Under the pieces are notes generated by a model, which was not told the DNA's origin, did not search any database, and worked only from the letters and a program-made list of their open reading frames with translations. This document shows positions 25,607 through 34,960 of a stretch of DNA of 64,000 nucleotides, piece after piece (positions within the stretch are counted from its first letter, which is position 1; the number at the start of each line of letters is the position of its first letter). The position numbers were made by a program, and so were the translations under genes. Location of the stretch: NCBI RefSeq assembly GCF_004115975.1, contig NZ_SDDZ01000017.1:1-64000 (forward strand). The letters are read 5' to 3'. Source of the DNA: Gelidibacter gilvus. Its GTDB lineage: Bacteria > Bacteroidota > Bacteroidia > Flavobacteriales > Flavobacteriaceae.

Positions 25607-25740
25607 AATCCAAAGTGCGCTGCCAAGCGCGCGGGATTATATTTGCAGTAGTTGTTTTGTTCTGGATCAACGCAGTTAATCCATTGAAACAAACGAAATC
25701 AAAGATTTAATGTTTGGCACATTACGTTGCTAAGTTTAAA
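25607..25740. repeat. Imperfect direct repeat, unit 1
   Basis: Shares blocks with unit 2 at 25783-25935: AATCCAAAGTGCGCTGC then GCGCGCGGGATT; TCTGGATC.ACGCAGTTAATC; CATTG followed by ACAAAC and AAATCAAA; and ACATTACGTT.CTAAGTTTAA. Unit 1 is about 19 bp shorter in the middle. No plausible coding frame is shared by the two units. Confidence 0.85.
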
Positions 25741-25782
25741 CGGGTCAAGTCAAAAACTTGTGGGATTTTAAGATTACGCATA

Positions 25783-25935
25783 AATCCAAAGTGCGCTGCT
25801 ATGCGCGCGGGATTGTACTCGCCTGCTGCGGGCAGTTTTGCAGAAGTGGGCTTAATCTGGATCGACGCAGTTAATCCATTGAGACAAACCAAATCAAAAA
25901 CTCAAAGTTTTGTACATTACGTTCCTAAGTTTAAA
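25783..25935. repeat. Imperfect direct repeat, unit 2
   Basis: Second copy of the block at 25607-25740, with an insertion of about 19 bp carrying the small palindrome CCTGCTGCGGGCAG. It is followed 26 bp later by hairpin repeat copy D. Confidence 0.85.
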
Positions 25936-25961
25936 GTCTATGGATTTAATTCGAGAAGGAA

Positions 25962-25988
25962 ATTGTTGGTGAAAAACACCAACAATGG
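25962..25988. repeat. Hairpin repeat, copy D (perfect stem)
   Basis: ATTGTTGGTG / CACCAACAAT around AAAAA, then GG. It differs from copy B at a single base although it lies 14 kb away, in the tRNA-adjacent repeat region. Confidence 0.85.
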
Positions 25989-26141
25989 CAATTTTTGATT
26001 TTACAATTACCGAATATAATTTATAAATCTTTTATATTATGTAGAATGGGCTAAGCACTTCGCATTCATATTCGGTAAAAAACCGTAATCTTGTTTCAAT
26101 TGAAAAAGAACCCTTTAAAATAATTTCATAAATACCTTATT

Positions 26142-26285
26142 ATGGCAAAACCTAAAGGTCAAAAAAACACTAAAAATAAGGCCAAACACACCAAACTGCT
26201 TAATAGAAAAATAAATAAGCAAAAAGCTGAAAAAGTACTTCGAAAGGAACGTCTTAAGGCTATTATTAAAAAATCGAAGTTGTAA
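26142..26285 (+). CDS. Small basic protein of 47 residues, unknown function
   Basis: ATG to TAA, 48 codons. The product begins MAKPKGQKNTKNKAKHTKLL and continues NRKINKQKAEKVLRKERLKA, with about one third Lys plus Arg and no acidic patch, so it may bind RNA or DNA and could form a single long helix. A purine-rich leader with no strong Shine-Dalgarno site precedes it, which is common in this phylum. It stands alone between the tRNA repeat region and murF. Similar small Lys-rich proteins occur in flavobacteria as far as I recall, but I cannot name a family. Confidence 0.65.
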   Translation: MAKPKGQKNTKNKAKHTKLLNRKINKQKAEKVLRKERLKAIIKKSKL

Positions 26286-26325
26286 TGGTTTGGTACTGTT
26301 TAAAAACTTTATGACAGAAGGTGAT

Positions 26326-26362
26326 CAGTCGTCAGTAGGCAGTAAGCAGTCGGAAGCTAGCA
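26326..26362. repeat. Degenerate CAGTAGGCAGT-type repeat
   Basis: CAGTCGTCAGTAGGCAGTAA and the following GCAGTCGG are built of CAGT units spaced by a few bases, like the tract at 22642. Confidence 0.55.
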
Positions 26363-26376
26363 GCATCCAGATCAAT

Positions 26377-27660
26377 TTACAAAAGCTCTAAAATGCGTTC
26401 CAACGCCATGCCTCGCGATCCTTTGATCAATAAAAAAGAATCTTTAATAGGATGGTCTTGAAGATGTAATTTCAAAGCATCAAAAGTTTGAAACTTTTTA
26501 ATGCTGTTATGATTGACCTTCGTTTTAAAGAAATTCTCACCAATTAAATAGATTTCTCCCAGGTTGTTTGCTTCAAGATAATCCACAATGGATTGATGTT
26601 CGGTTTCTGCAGTGTTTCCCAATTCGAACATATCACCTAAAAAAACTAATTTTCTTTCTTGATGGAGTTGCTTAAAATTCTCTAAAGCGGCCATCATACT
26701 TGTTGGATTGGCATTATAGGCATCCATAATAATATTATTGCTGTCTTTTTTGAGAATTTGAGAGCGACTATTGGTTGGCGTGTATGCTTCAATGGCATTA
26801 AGGATGTCCTCAGGAGCAACTTTAAAGTAAGACCCAATAGCAATAGCTACAGCAATGTTGTTGAAATTGTAGGTGCCGGTAAGTTGGCTTTTAATTTCAG
26901 AGCCATTATAATTTAGGGTGACGTAAGGTTGCGTATTGATAATCTCCAACCTAGTATCTGTAGAGGAGTTCAATCCAAATTTATAGACCTGATCATAGTT
27001 TTGGGTCTGTTTAACTTGAATGGGATCATTTTCATTTACAAAAACTGTTTTCTTATGCGCCATGAGATAATCATATAACTCCGATTTTGCTTTGATCACG
27101 CCTTCAATACTTCCAAAACCTTCAAGATGTGCTTTGCCAAAATTGGTAATCAATCCGTAGTCTGGATGGGCAATCTCGCACAACAAGGCAATTTCTTTAG
27201 GGTGATTGGCACCCATTTCAACAATTCCTATCTCCGTAGTTTCATCCATCCGCAAAAGGGTCAAAGGGACGCCTATGTGGTTGTTCAAATTGCCCAGTGT
27301 TGCCGTAGTCTTATATTTCTTTAACAACACGGCATTGATCAATTCCTTGGTGGTAGTTTTTCCATTACTCCCAGTAAGTGCAATGATGAGAATGCCTAAT
27401 GTGTCTCTGTGAAATGTCGCAAGATTCTGTAATGTTTCCAAAACGTTTTCTACCAATATATAGCGATCGTCAATGGCATAAGATTTTTCATCTACGACGC
27501 AGTATTTAGCACCAGATGCCAATGCTTGACTCGCAAATTTATTTCCGTCAAAATTGTCTCCTTTTAATGCGAAGAAAAGGTCGTTTTTTTCGATTTTTCG
27601 AGTATCGGTGCATACGCCTGTACACGTATCAAAACGCTGATAGAGTTGTTCTATTTTCAT
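26377..27660 (-). CDS. murF: UDP-N-acetylmuramoyl-tripeptide--D-alanyl-D-alanine ligase
   Basis: 427 aa cytosolic Mur ligase that joins D-Ala-D-Ala to the UDP-MurNAc-tripeptide, the last soluble step of peptidoglycan precursor synthesis. Motifs: N-terminal substrate domain FFALKGDNFDGNKFA; P-loop LTGSNGKTTTKELI (GSNGKTTT at 97-104); IGVPLTLLRMDE; EMGANHPKEI; and the C-terminal MDAYNANPTSM. Length is typical. It follows gldJ in the same direction with a terminator between them, so it is probably transcribed at least partly on its own. Confidence 0.95.
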   Translation of the reverse strand: MKIEQLYQRFDTCTGVCTDTRKIEKNDLFFALKGDNFDGNKFASQALASGAKYCVVDEKSYAIDDRYILVENVLETLQNLATFHRDTLGILIIALTGSNGKTTTKELINAVLLKKYKTTATLGNLNNHIGVPLTLLRMDETTEIGIVEMGANHPKEIALLCEIAHPDYGLITNFGKAHLEGFGSIEGVIKAKSELYDYLMAHKKTVFVNENDPIQVKQTQNYDQVYKFGLNSSTDTRLEIINTQPYVTLNYNGSEIKSQLTGTYNFNNIAVAIAIGSYFKVAPEDILNAIEAYTPTNSRSQILKKDSNNIIMDAYNANPTSMMAALENFKQLHQERKLVFLGDMFELGNTAETEHQSIVDYLEANNLGEIYLIGENFFKTKVNHNSIKKFQTFDALKLHLQDHPIKDSFLLIKGSRGMALERILELL

Positions 27661-27676
27661 GAAATAAATGTAATAA

Positions 27677-27705
27677 AAAAGTCCTAACTCAAGGTTAGGA
27701 CTTTT
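27677..27705 (-). terminator. Terminator of gldJ
   Basis: Stem AAAAGTCCTAAC / GTTAGGACTTTT with a five-base loop. The minus transcript continues into a U run. It lies in the 67-bp gap between gldJ and murF. Confidence 0.88.
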
Positions 27706-27727
27706 ATGATTTTTAATGAATTAAAAA

Positions 27728-29398
27728 CTAGTTTCTTGTTTTGTTGCTTCCTTTTGATTTTGAACCAACTCTTGACATTGCACATCTGAAACCGATATAG
27801 TCAGTTGCCATGTCTTGTGGGAAATAACGACGTTGTGCAGGATCAATCCAATACGCTCTGTCTTTCCATGAACCTCCTTTGTAAACTCTTACGTTGTCAT
27901 TAATTAAAGACGTTCTGTTATTCGATTTGTCGATTGTCTTTACAATCGCACCTGTTGAATCCGTAGTAACTTCATGTCTTGGAGAGTTGTACATCTGTTT
28001 TGTTTCAGCTCCATTCTCACCATCACTAAAGTTATCTGTATAATAACGTGATGATCTTCTATCGCCATCTCTAAAGTTTCGGTTATCACTGGCGTCAAAG
28101 TTTGTTTTTAAGTAAGCGTCATCACCGCTGATAGGTACTTGTAATATGGTACCAGGTAGGTTTCTAGGTACAATTTGTCCATTACTTAAAGTGTCATAAA
28201 CAATATCTTCAGAAGTAACAACTTTTACGGTCCCATCTTCATTTATGGCATTTTTGGTATAGACGTTACCACGGTAGTAGTTGAAATCATTAAACTCATC
28301 ATCTACAATAGGTCTGTAAACATCAGCTACCCATTCGGCAACGTTGCCCGCCATATCATAAATTCCGAAATCGTTTGGCAAGTATGATTTTACTTTGTTA
28401 GTAATATCAGCACCATCATCAGACCATCCAGCAATTCCACCGTAATCACCTTTTCCTTGTTTAAAGTTAGCTAATTGGTCACCTCTAGTTTTTCTTTTTC
28501 CAGAACGTGTGTATTGACCACTCCAAGGATATTTTTTTCTACCACGAATGGCGTTGTAGTTTCTAAGTTCATTCAAACCTAGTGCTGCATATTCCCATTC
28601 TACTTCAGAAGGTAAGCGGTATTCTGGAGATATAATTCCTGATTCTCTTTTGGCATAGACATTAATAGGGTTGCCATCTGCATCAGTTTGTTGTCTTCTT
28701 TTTCCTCCTTCAAGAATCTCTGCGTTGCCACCATAGGTAGAACTTGGAGAATTGATATAAGTATCTGTGTTGAAATTGGCATCAGCATTCACATCGGTTA
28801 CACGTGCATCTCTCTTTAAGAATCCAGCTTTTTCTAAATACAGTTCGTTGACTCTGTCTGTTCGCCAGTTGGCAAAATCGACGGCCTGAATCCAGCTTAC
28901 ACCAACCACAGGGTATTCACCATAACCTGGGTGACGTAAATAGTTCTCAGTCATCATTTCACTATAACCAAGTCGGTTTCTCCAAACTAAAGTGTCTGGT
29001 AAAGCGCTTTGATAAATCAATTTGAAATTAGGATCATCTGGCGGATATACGCGTTTGAGCCAATCTAGATATTCTAAATACATTTTGTTGGTCACCTCAC
29101 TTTCATCCATATAAAAGGATTGAACGTGTTGTTGATTAGGTGTGTTGTTCCAATCGTGCATAGGGTCATCCTGCACTTTTCCCATGGTAAAGGTTCCACC
29201 TTCAACAAAAACTAAACCTGGGGAAGTTTCCTGTTCTTTAAAATTGGTGTTGTATTGAAAACCTCCATTCTTGTCGTTTATTTTCCATCCAGTAGCTCTG
29301 GATTGGTTTGACGATGAAGATCTTTTACATCCAACCATTGCTAAAGAGAGCATTAGGGCAAATGCAATCCTTATATTAATGATGTTTTTCATATCCAT
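27728..29398 (-). CDS. gldJ: Gliding motility lipoprotein GldJ
   Basis: 556 aa lipoprotein required for gliding and stable T9SS function in Flavobacterium relatives. The signal ends in a lipobox LAMVGC (Cys24). The body is a formylglycine-generating-enzyme/sulfatase-modifying-factor fold: LVFVEGGTFTMGKVQDDPMH, MDESEVTNKMYLEYLDWL, PVVGVSWIQAVDFANWR, YRLPSEVEWEYAA, IYDMAGNVAEWVADVY and the end YIGFRCAMSR. The fold is used structurally in Gld proteins, not as an enzyme. Start ATG at 29398, with a second in-frame ATG two codons on. It is divergent from porU, which supports the identification. Confidence 0.95.
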   Translation of the reverse strand: MDMKNIINIRIAFALMLSLAMVGCKRSSSSNQSRATGWKINDKNGGFQYNTNFKEQETSPGLVFVEGGTFTMGKVQDDPMHDWNNTPNQQHVQSFYMDESEVTNKMYLEYLDWLKRVYPPDDPNFKLIYQSALPDTLVWRNRLGYSEMMTENYLRHPGYGEYPVVGVSWIQAVDFANWRTDRVNELYLEKAGFLKRDARVTDVNADANFNTDTYINSPSSTYGGNAEILEGGKRRQQTDADGNPINVYAKRESGIISPEYRLPSEVEWEYAALGLNELRNYNAIRGRKKYPWSGQYTRSGKRKTRGDQLANFKQGKGDYGGIAGWSDDGADITNKVKSYLPNDFGIYDMAGNVAEWVADVYRPIVDDEFNDFNYYRGNVYTKNAINEDGTVKVVTSEDIVYDTLSNGQIVPRNLPGTILQVPISGDDAYLKTNFDASDNRNFRDGDRRSSRYYTDNFSDGENGAETKQMYNSPRHEVTTDSTGAIVKTIDKSNNRTSLINDNVRVYKGGSWKDRAYWIDPAQRRYFPQDMATDYIGFRCAMSRVGSKSKGSNKTRN

Positions 29399-29724
29399 AC
29401 TTTTTAAGTAAGCTGATTAAATTTAGTGACGCAATATAGTAATTAAAGAGAAAGTAACAAGCGTTTTTATCAAATAGATTGAAAAAAGTTGCATTTCATC
29501 CCTTTTTTCGAACACGACATCGGATTTTTGGCGATTTTATCGGTGTTTTCAGTATTTCAAGAACGCTATAAGAAAGTAATTATTGTTGTAAATTTGAATA
29601 TAAATTGGAGACTTTATACTAACAAATTCCAGCAAACGTTATTCTTTCTATATAATTGGCTGTTTCAGTTGGTGAGAATAGTATTAGATTGCAGGTGTTT
29701 TTTGAAAAAGATTTATACAGACTA
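29399..29724. promoter_or_regulatory. Divergent promoter region between gldJ and porU
   Basis: 326 bp without a gene. On the minus strand TTG (29458-29460), 19 bases, then TATATTGC (29438-29431) is a plausible gldJ promoter. On the plus strand TAAATTTG at 29589-29596 could be the porU -7 box, but a TTG partner is not evident. A longer porU frame opens at 29656 inside this region; I prefer the ATG at 29725. Confidence 0.45.
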
Positions 29725-32700
29725 ATGAGAATAAAGCTACTATTATTTTTTGTTTTAATATCATCTCTAGGTTTTTCGCAAGAAAAGCGTTTCGACATTA
29801 TATGGAATGGCAATATTGTTCTTGAAACAGAATCTTCCGCCATAACAGTGCCCTATTTTAATAAAGACAATTTTAGTTTTGACACCAATACCGGGATCAA
29901 GTTCTTTGCAGAATGGATATCCGAGGGAAAAATCAATAAAAACTCAGTGACGCTTACCAACGTCTCTTATGCTATTATTTCTGCCGATGAATTGCGATCC
30001 ATTCCTATTGAAACGATCCCGACAATTCCAAAATTGCATTTTGAAAATACAACGGCAAGAGATAAAACACATGCCTACCTCGAATTAACGCCTATTATAA
30101 AGGAGAATGGCGTTTATAAGAAAATTACTTCGTTTACAATATCTTATAATATTTCAGCCAGCAGATCTTCCAGTGCTTATCCCAATCAAACCCATATTCT
30201 AAGTAATTCTGTCCTCAGCTCAGGAAATTGGTACCGATTTTATGTGGAAAAATCCGGAGTTTTTAAATTGACCAGGAGCTTTTTAAATTCGCTAGGTGTG
30301 AATACAAACTCGGTAGATCCGCGAACGATTAAAATTTTTGGAAATGGTGGCGCCATGTTGCCATTGTCCAATTCAGAACCTTATCCACTCGACCTTACCG
30401 AAAACGCCATAAAGTTTGTTGGGGAAGAGGATGGGGAATTTAATGGCGACGACTATATTTTGTTCTATGCCGAAGGGGTTACGGGTTACAACGCAGAAAG
30501 TAATACCAATAACAATATTTTTACGGATAAGAGTTATTATTATGTCAATGTGAGTGGTGGTTTGGGGAAACGGATCCAAAATATGTCACAACCTGCAAGC
30601 GCTTCAACATATGTGGTGAATACCTTTCAGGATTATCAGTTTCATGAAGTTGATGAGATTAATATTGTACGCGTCGGAAGACGATGGTTTGGCGAGCGGT
30701 TTGATATTGAAAACGAAAAGCAGTTTGAGTTTAATTTTCCTAATCTTGTTACGTCAGAACCGGCACGGGTTAAAGTTTTTGCAGCCTCAACATCTCAAGT
30801 GTCAACGAGCATGGCGGTAAAGGTCAATGCTAATGTGGTGGCAAATTTTGCGTTTTCTCCAATTAGTTCACCAATCCTGGCAGATGGAAAGTTTTTTAAT
30901 AATAATGTTATGCTAACTACGCCAAGCGTTGTGGTCAATCTCAATTATAACAATTCAGGAAACCCAACGTCTCATGGGTATTTAGATTATATATCTATTG
31001 AGGCTACACGCGGCCTGATTTTTGAAGGTGAGCAGTTTATATTTAAGAACAATCAGGTGGCAAATACACCTGGAATTGTAGAGTATAGCTTGTCTAATGC
31101 TGCTTCTGTTTCAGAAATTTGGGATATCAGTAATAAATATGAGGTCACCGCTGCTGCCAATACTGATGGGAATTCGGTGATGACTTTTAAATCGATTTCC
31201 GGAATTTCAAAAAAATACTTGGCGGTAACGCCTTCCGATTATTATGAGCCTAAAAGAGATAGCAAAACAAGTGTTAGCAATCAAAATATTAAAGGCAGCA
31301 TTTTTAAAGATGAACAAGGACAATTTCAAGATGTCGACTATATCATCATCACCCCGATCAATTTAGTTTCACAAGCAGAGCGATTGGCACAAATCAACAG
31401 AACACAAAACGATCTTAATGTAAAAGTAGTGACCCTAAACGAAATCTACACCGAGTTCAGTTCGGGCAATCAGGATGTCTCTGCGATCCGGAATTTGGTG
31501 CGGTATGTCTACCATAATGCGAGTGCACCGGATAAGCGGTTAAAATACTTATGTCTTTTCGGAGATGCCTCCTTTGATTATAAAGATAGAATTCCAAACA
31601 ATACCAATATTGTTCCGTCCTGGCATTCACTGGATAGTTTTAGTTTGACCAACGCGTTCGTCTCTGATGATTTCTTCGGGATGATGGATTTTAATGAAGG
31701 TGATATGGGCACTTCAAATAAATTGGATATTGCCGTTGGAAGAATTTTGGCAGAAACACCGCAACGCGCCAAAGAAATGGTGGATAAAATTGAATTGTAT
31801 TATCAAGATGAATCTTATGGAAGTTGGCGGAATAACGTCGTAGTCGTGTCTGATGATGTAGATGTGGCTTGGGAAAGTGTGCTTCAGGAAACTACCGATG
31901 AAATAGGCAGGAACATTACAGCTGAAAAACCATTTTTAAACGTGGTGAAAATCCATTCCGATGCTTTCCAACAAGAAGCCTCAGCGAGTGGCGAACGTTA
32001 TCCGGCAGTAAATAAAGCAATCAAGGATGCTGTTGAAGTTGGCGCCTTGGTGGTTAATTATTTTGGTCATGGCGGTGAGGACGGATTGGCCTCAGAACGT
32101 ATTTTCGATAAAAACGATTCACAAGAAATAAGAAATACCTGCAAGTTTAATTGTTTTGTGACGGTTACTTGCGAATATACCCGTTTTGACAACCCTTTTC
32201 GTCCAACTGCGGGCGAATATACCTATTGGAATACACAAGGAGGTGCCATCGCATTGATTACCACCACACGCCAAATTTTTGTGAGTGTGGGTGTGACCTT
32301 TAATATTCAATTAGAGAAATATCTTTTTGGTTTTGGTTCAAACGACTATCCTACCATGGCCGAAGCTTTACGTCTGACAAAAATCGACCCTTCCATTTCT
32401 GGAATCCAACAAAGACGTTTGGTGTTTTTTATAGGGGATCCTGCCATGAAGTTGGCTTTCGCAAAACCAAGTATTCAGTTGACAAAAATAAACGATATCC
32501 CATTAGGACAAACTAATGATACTTTAAAAGCACTTAGTAAAATTAAAATGTCCGGAGAAGTTTTGGATCCTTCAGGGAATTTAATGGCAGGTTACAATGG
32601 TGTGCTCACTGCAACAATTTTTGATAAGGATATTCAACGTCAAACCTTGGCCAATAACAATATAAGCCAAAATGGACAATTGATTAAAATGGATTTCACA

Positions 32701-33585
32701 ACCTTGGGTGAAAAAATATTTATAGGCCAAGCTACTGTAACGAATGGTCATTTTGATTTTGAATTTGTGGTTCCAAGAGATATTGGGGTTCCTGTTGGAA
32801 AAGGTAAAGTCAGTTTTTATGCAAAATCAGATACCCCATTGCAAGATCAAGCAGGTTCAAGTTTTGATATCTTAGTTGGAGGGATCAATGAAAATGCCGA
32901 AACAGATATTACCGGACCAATTGTAAAGCTCTATATGAACGACGAAAGTTTTGTTTCTGGAGGTATTACCAACGAAGCACCCACGCTTTTGGCAAAACTG
33001 GAAGACAGTAATGGTATCAATACCGCAAGTGGTATAGGTCATGATATCGTTGCCATTATTGATGGTGATGAAACCAATCCGTTTGTATTGAATGATTATT
33101 ATAGAGCTCAGGTAGATGATTATACCAAAGGAGAGGTAACTTATCCGTTTCGTGATTTAGAGCCAGGACTACATACGTTGACCCTTAAAGCTTGGGATGT
33201 ATATAATAACTCTGGCATTGCTGAGATTCAGTTTGTGGTGCACGATAAAGATGAAGAACTGAAGATTGAAAACGTTCTAAATTATCCCAATCCATTCATT
33301 AATTACACAGAATTTTGGTTCAATCACAATAGTTCGCAACCTTTAGACGTTTCTATACAAATATTCACCATCTCAGGTAAACTTGTTAAAACCATAAATA
33401 GTCAAACCAATGCCGGCGGATGTTGCAATGAAGGTGCTTCGGCACTATCAAGAGATATTGTTTGGGACGGTCGTGATGATTTTGGAGATAAAATCGGAAA
33501 AGGGGTTTATGTTTATAAACTAAAAGTTAGATCCAATCAACTTAACAAGCAGGTTGAGAAGATCCAGAAACTAGTAATATTGTAA
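29725..33585 (+). CDS. porU: Type IX secretion system sortase PorU
   Basis: About 1286 aa. Outer-membrane-associated cysteine protease of the gingipain (C25) family that cuts off T9SS C-terminal domains and attaches cargo at the surface. Start chosen at 29725 because it gives a signal peptide (MRIKLLLFFVLISSLGFSQ). Catalytic residues can be placed: His782 in VNYFGHGGEDG and Cys816 in FVTVTCEYTRFD. Preceding C25 patterns include YIIITPINLVSQAERLAQIN, LFGDASFDYKDR and DIAVGRILAETP. The C-terminal 90 residues (NVLNYPNPFINYTEFWFNHN) are themselves T9SS-like, as is usual for PorU. It is followed by porV. Confidence 0.95.
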   Translation: MRIKLLLFFVLISSLGFSQEKRFDIIWNGNIVLETESSAITVPYFNKDNFSFDTNTGIKFFAEWISEGKINKNSVTLTNVSYAIISADELRSIPIETIPTIPKLHFENTTARDKTHAYLELTPIIKENGVYKKITSFTISYNISASRSSSAYPNQTHILSNSVLSSGNWYRFYVEKSGVFKLTRSFLNSLGVNTNSVDPRTIKIFGNGGAMLPLSNSEPYPLDLTENAIKFVGEEDGEFNGDDYILFYAEGVTGYNAESNTNNNIFTDKSYYYVNVSGGLGKRIQNMSQPASASTYVVNTFQDYQFHEVDEINIVRVGRRWFGERFDIENEKQFEFNFPNLVTSEPARVKVFAASTSQVSTSMAVKVNANVVANFAFSPISSPILADGKFFNNNVMLTTPSVVVNLNYNNSGNPTSHGYLDYISIEATRGLIFEGEQFIFKNNQVANTPGIVEYSLSNAASVSEIWDISNKYEVTAAANTDGNSVMTFKSISGISKKYLAVTPSDYYEPKRDSKTSVSNQNIKGSIFKDEQGQFQDVDYIIITPINLVSQAERLAQINRTQNDLNVKVVTLNEIYTEFSSGNQDVSAIRNLVRYVYHNASAPDKRLKYLCLFGDASFDYKDRIPNNTNIVPSWHSLDSFSLTNAFVSDDFFGMMDFNEGDMGTSNKLDIAVGRILAETPQRAKEMVDKIELYYQDESYGSWRNNVVVVSDDVDVAWESVLQETTDEIGRNITAEKPFLNVVKIHSDAFQQEASASGERYPAVNKAIKDAVEVGALVVNYFGHGGEDGLASERIFDKNDSQEIRNTCKFNCFVTVTCEYTRFDNPFRPTAGEYTYWNTQGGAIALITTTRQIFVSVGVTFNIQLEKYLFGFGSNDYPTMAEALRLTKIDPSISGIQQRRLVFFIGDPAMKLAFAKPSIQLTKINDIPLGQTNDTLKALSKIKMSGEVLDPSGNLMAGYNGVLTATIFDKDIQRQTLANNNISQNGQLIKMDFTTLGEKIFIGQATVTNGHFDFEFVVPRDIGVPVGKGKVSFYAKSDTPLQDQAGSSFDILVGGINENAETDITGPIVKLYMNDESFVSGGITNEAPTLLAKLEDSNGINTASGIGHDIVAIIDGDETNPFVLNDYYRAQVDDYTKGEVTYPFRDLEPGLHTLTLKAWDVYNNSGIAEIQFVVHDKDEELKIENVLNYPNPFINYTEFWFNHNSSQPLDVSIQIFTISGKLVKTINSQTNAGGCCNEGASALSRDIVWDGRDDFGDKIGKGVYVYKLKVRSNQLNKQVEKIQKLVIL

Positions 33586-33608
33586 TAATTAATAATAATT
33601 TATCTTTG
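33580..33608 (+). promoter_or_regulatory. Promoter of porV
   Basis: TTG (33580-33582), 18 bases, then TATCTTTG (33601-33608). The -33 element overlaps the last codons of porU, so porV can be transcribed independently of porU. Confidence 0.72.
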
Positions 33609-33654
33609 CTAAATACATGTGTGCCGAGGCACTGTGTATAATACCAACAACCTT

Positions 33655-34860
33655 ATGAGAAAATACGCACTAGCCATTATCACGTTAACCATTTATAATC
33701 TTTCTTCTGCACAGGAAACGATCATATTTGATAATCAGTCGAAAGTTATTACTACCGGAGTTCCATTTTTATTAATTGCTGCCGACGCACGGGCCGCCGG
33801 GATGGGAGATATAGGCGTGGCCACTTCCGTAGATGCTTTTTCCCAACAATGGAACCAATCAAAATATGCGTTTTCTGAAACCAAATCAGGAATTGCGGTG
33901 AGTTACACACCTTATCTAAGTAAGTTGGTCAATGATATTTTCTTAGGAAATGTCAGCTATTTCAATAGAATCAATGAAGGAAGTGCCTTTGCGGTGAGTT
34001 TCAAATACTTCAGTTTGGGTGAAATTGAATTGGTGCAGGATGAAAACTCTAGTCCATTAATTGCCCAGCCTAATGAAATGACTATTGACGCTTCGTATGC
34101 CTTAAGATTGGGCACTCAGTTTTCTATGGCAGTTGGGTTGCGTTATTTGCGTTCTGATTTAAAAATTCAGGCTTTGGATAATTCTGCAGAGGCCGCAAGT
34201 TCAGTAGCCGCCGATATTTCTGGATTTTATCAAAGCGAAGAACAAGCCTATGACAGTTTTAATGGACGGACCCGTTTAGGTTTTGCCATTCAAAATATAG
34301 GACCAAAGATTAAGTATGACGATGCTGGAAGAGAAAGCTTTTTACCAACAACTTTAAGACTTGGAGGAGGCTTCGATTTTATTTTTGATGAGTACAATAC
34401 CTTGGCGTTAACTGGAGAGGTGACTAAATTATTAGTGCCATCACCGCCAGTTTTGGGTTATGTTGATTTGGATGGTAATCAAAAACAAGCTACAGATGGA
34501 AGTGAGCCAACAATTATTGTAGAAGGCAAATCTCAAGATGTGAATTTTCTTAAAGGGATGTTTCAATCATTCAGTGATGCCCCAGGAGGTTTCAGGGAAG
34601 AGTTGAAAGAATTTACTTGGGCTTTGGGAGCAGAATACCAATACCAAGATTCTTTTGCTTTCAGAGCAGGTTACTTTAATGAAAGCGATGAGAAAGGCGC
34701 TCGTAAGTTTTTTGCTCTAGGGGCAGGCTTCAAATACACCACGATCAATATTGACATGTCTTATTTGTTCTCAGCTTCAAAAGTTCAAAGTCCGTTGGAA
34801 AACACCTTGCGTTTTTCCCTGACCTTCAATTTTGGAGATAAAACGTACAGAGAATACTAG
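33655..34860 (+). CDS. porV: Type IX secretion system outer-membrane shuttle protein PorV
   Basis: About 401 aa. FadL-like beta-barrel that carries T9SS cargo from the translocon to the attachment complex with PorU. Signal peptide from the ATG at 33655 (MRKYALAIITLTIYNLSSAQ); the frame opens earlier at 33619 without a signal. The typical PorV start FLLIAADARAAGMGDIGVAT and alternating beta-strand pattern are present, with a final strand ending RFSLTFNFGDKTYREY. Gene order porU-porV supports the call. Confidence 0.95.
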   Translation: MRKYALAIITLTIYNLSSAQETIIFDNQSKVITTGVPFLLIAADARAAGMGDIGVATSVDAFSQQWNQSKYAFSETKSGIAVSYTPYLSKLVNDIFLGNVSYFNRINEGSAFAVSFKYFSLGEIELVQDENSSPLIAQPNEMTIDASYALRLGTQFSMAVGLRYLRSDLKIQALDNSAEAASSVAADISGFYQSEEQAYDSFNGRTRLGFAIQNIGPKIKYDDAGRESFLPTTLRLGGGFDFIFDEYNTLALTGEVTKLLVPSPPVLGYVDLDGNQKQATDGSEPTIIVEGKSQDVNFLKGMFQSFSDAPGGFREELKEFTWALGAEYQYQDSFAFRAGYFNESDEKGARKFFALGAGFKYTTINIDMSYLFSASKVQSPLENTLRFSLTFNFGDKTYREY

Positions 34861-34884
34861 AAGTCATTTCAAATAAATTATAGA

Positions 34885-34918
34885 AAAACTATTGCTATTA
34901 TAAAGCAATAGTTTTTTT
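34885..34918 (+). terminator. Terminator of porV
   Basis: Perfect stem AAAACTATTGC / GCAATAGTTTT around a nine-base loop, followed by more T. Confidence 0.92.
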
Positions 34919-34960
34919 GTCTAAAAAAGTGTCGTATTTTTAAAAATAGATGAAAAACCT

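Noticed and set aside
25470-25998. Open frames of 60-94 codons across the second tRNA and the repeats
   Set aside because: They start inside the tRNA or run through non-coding repeats; the two repeat units do not share a reading frame, so these are chance frames.
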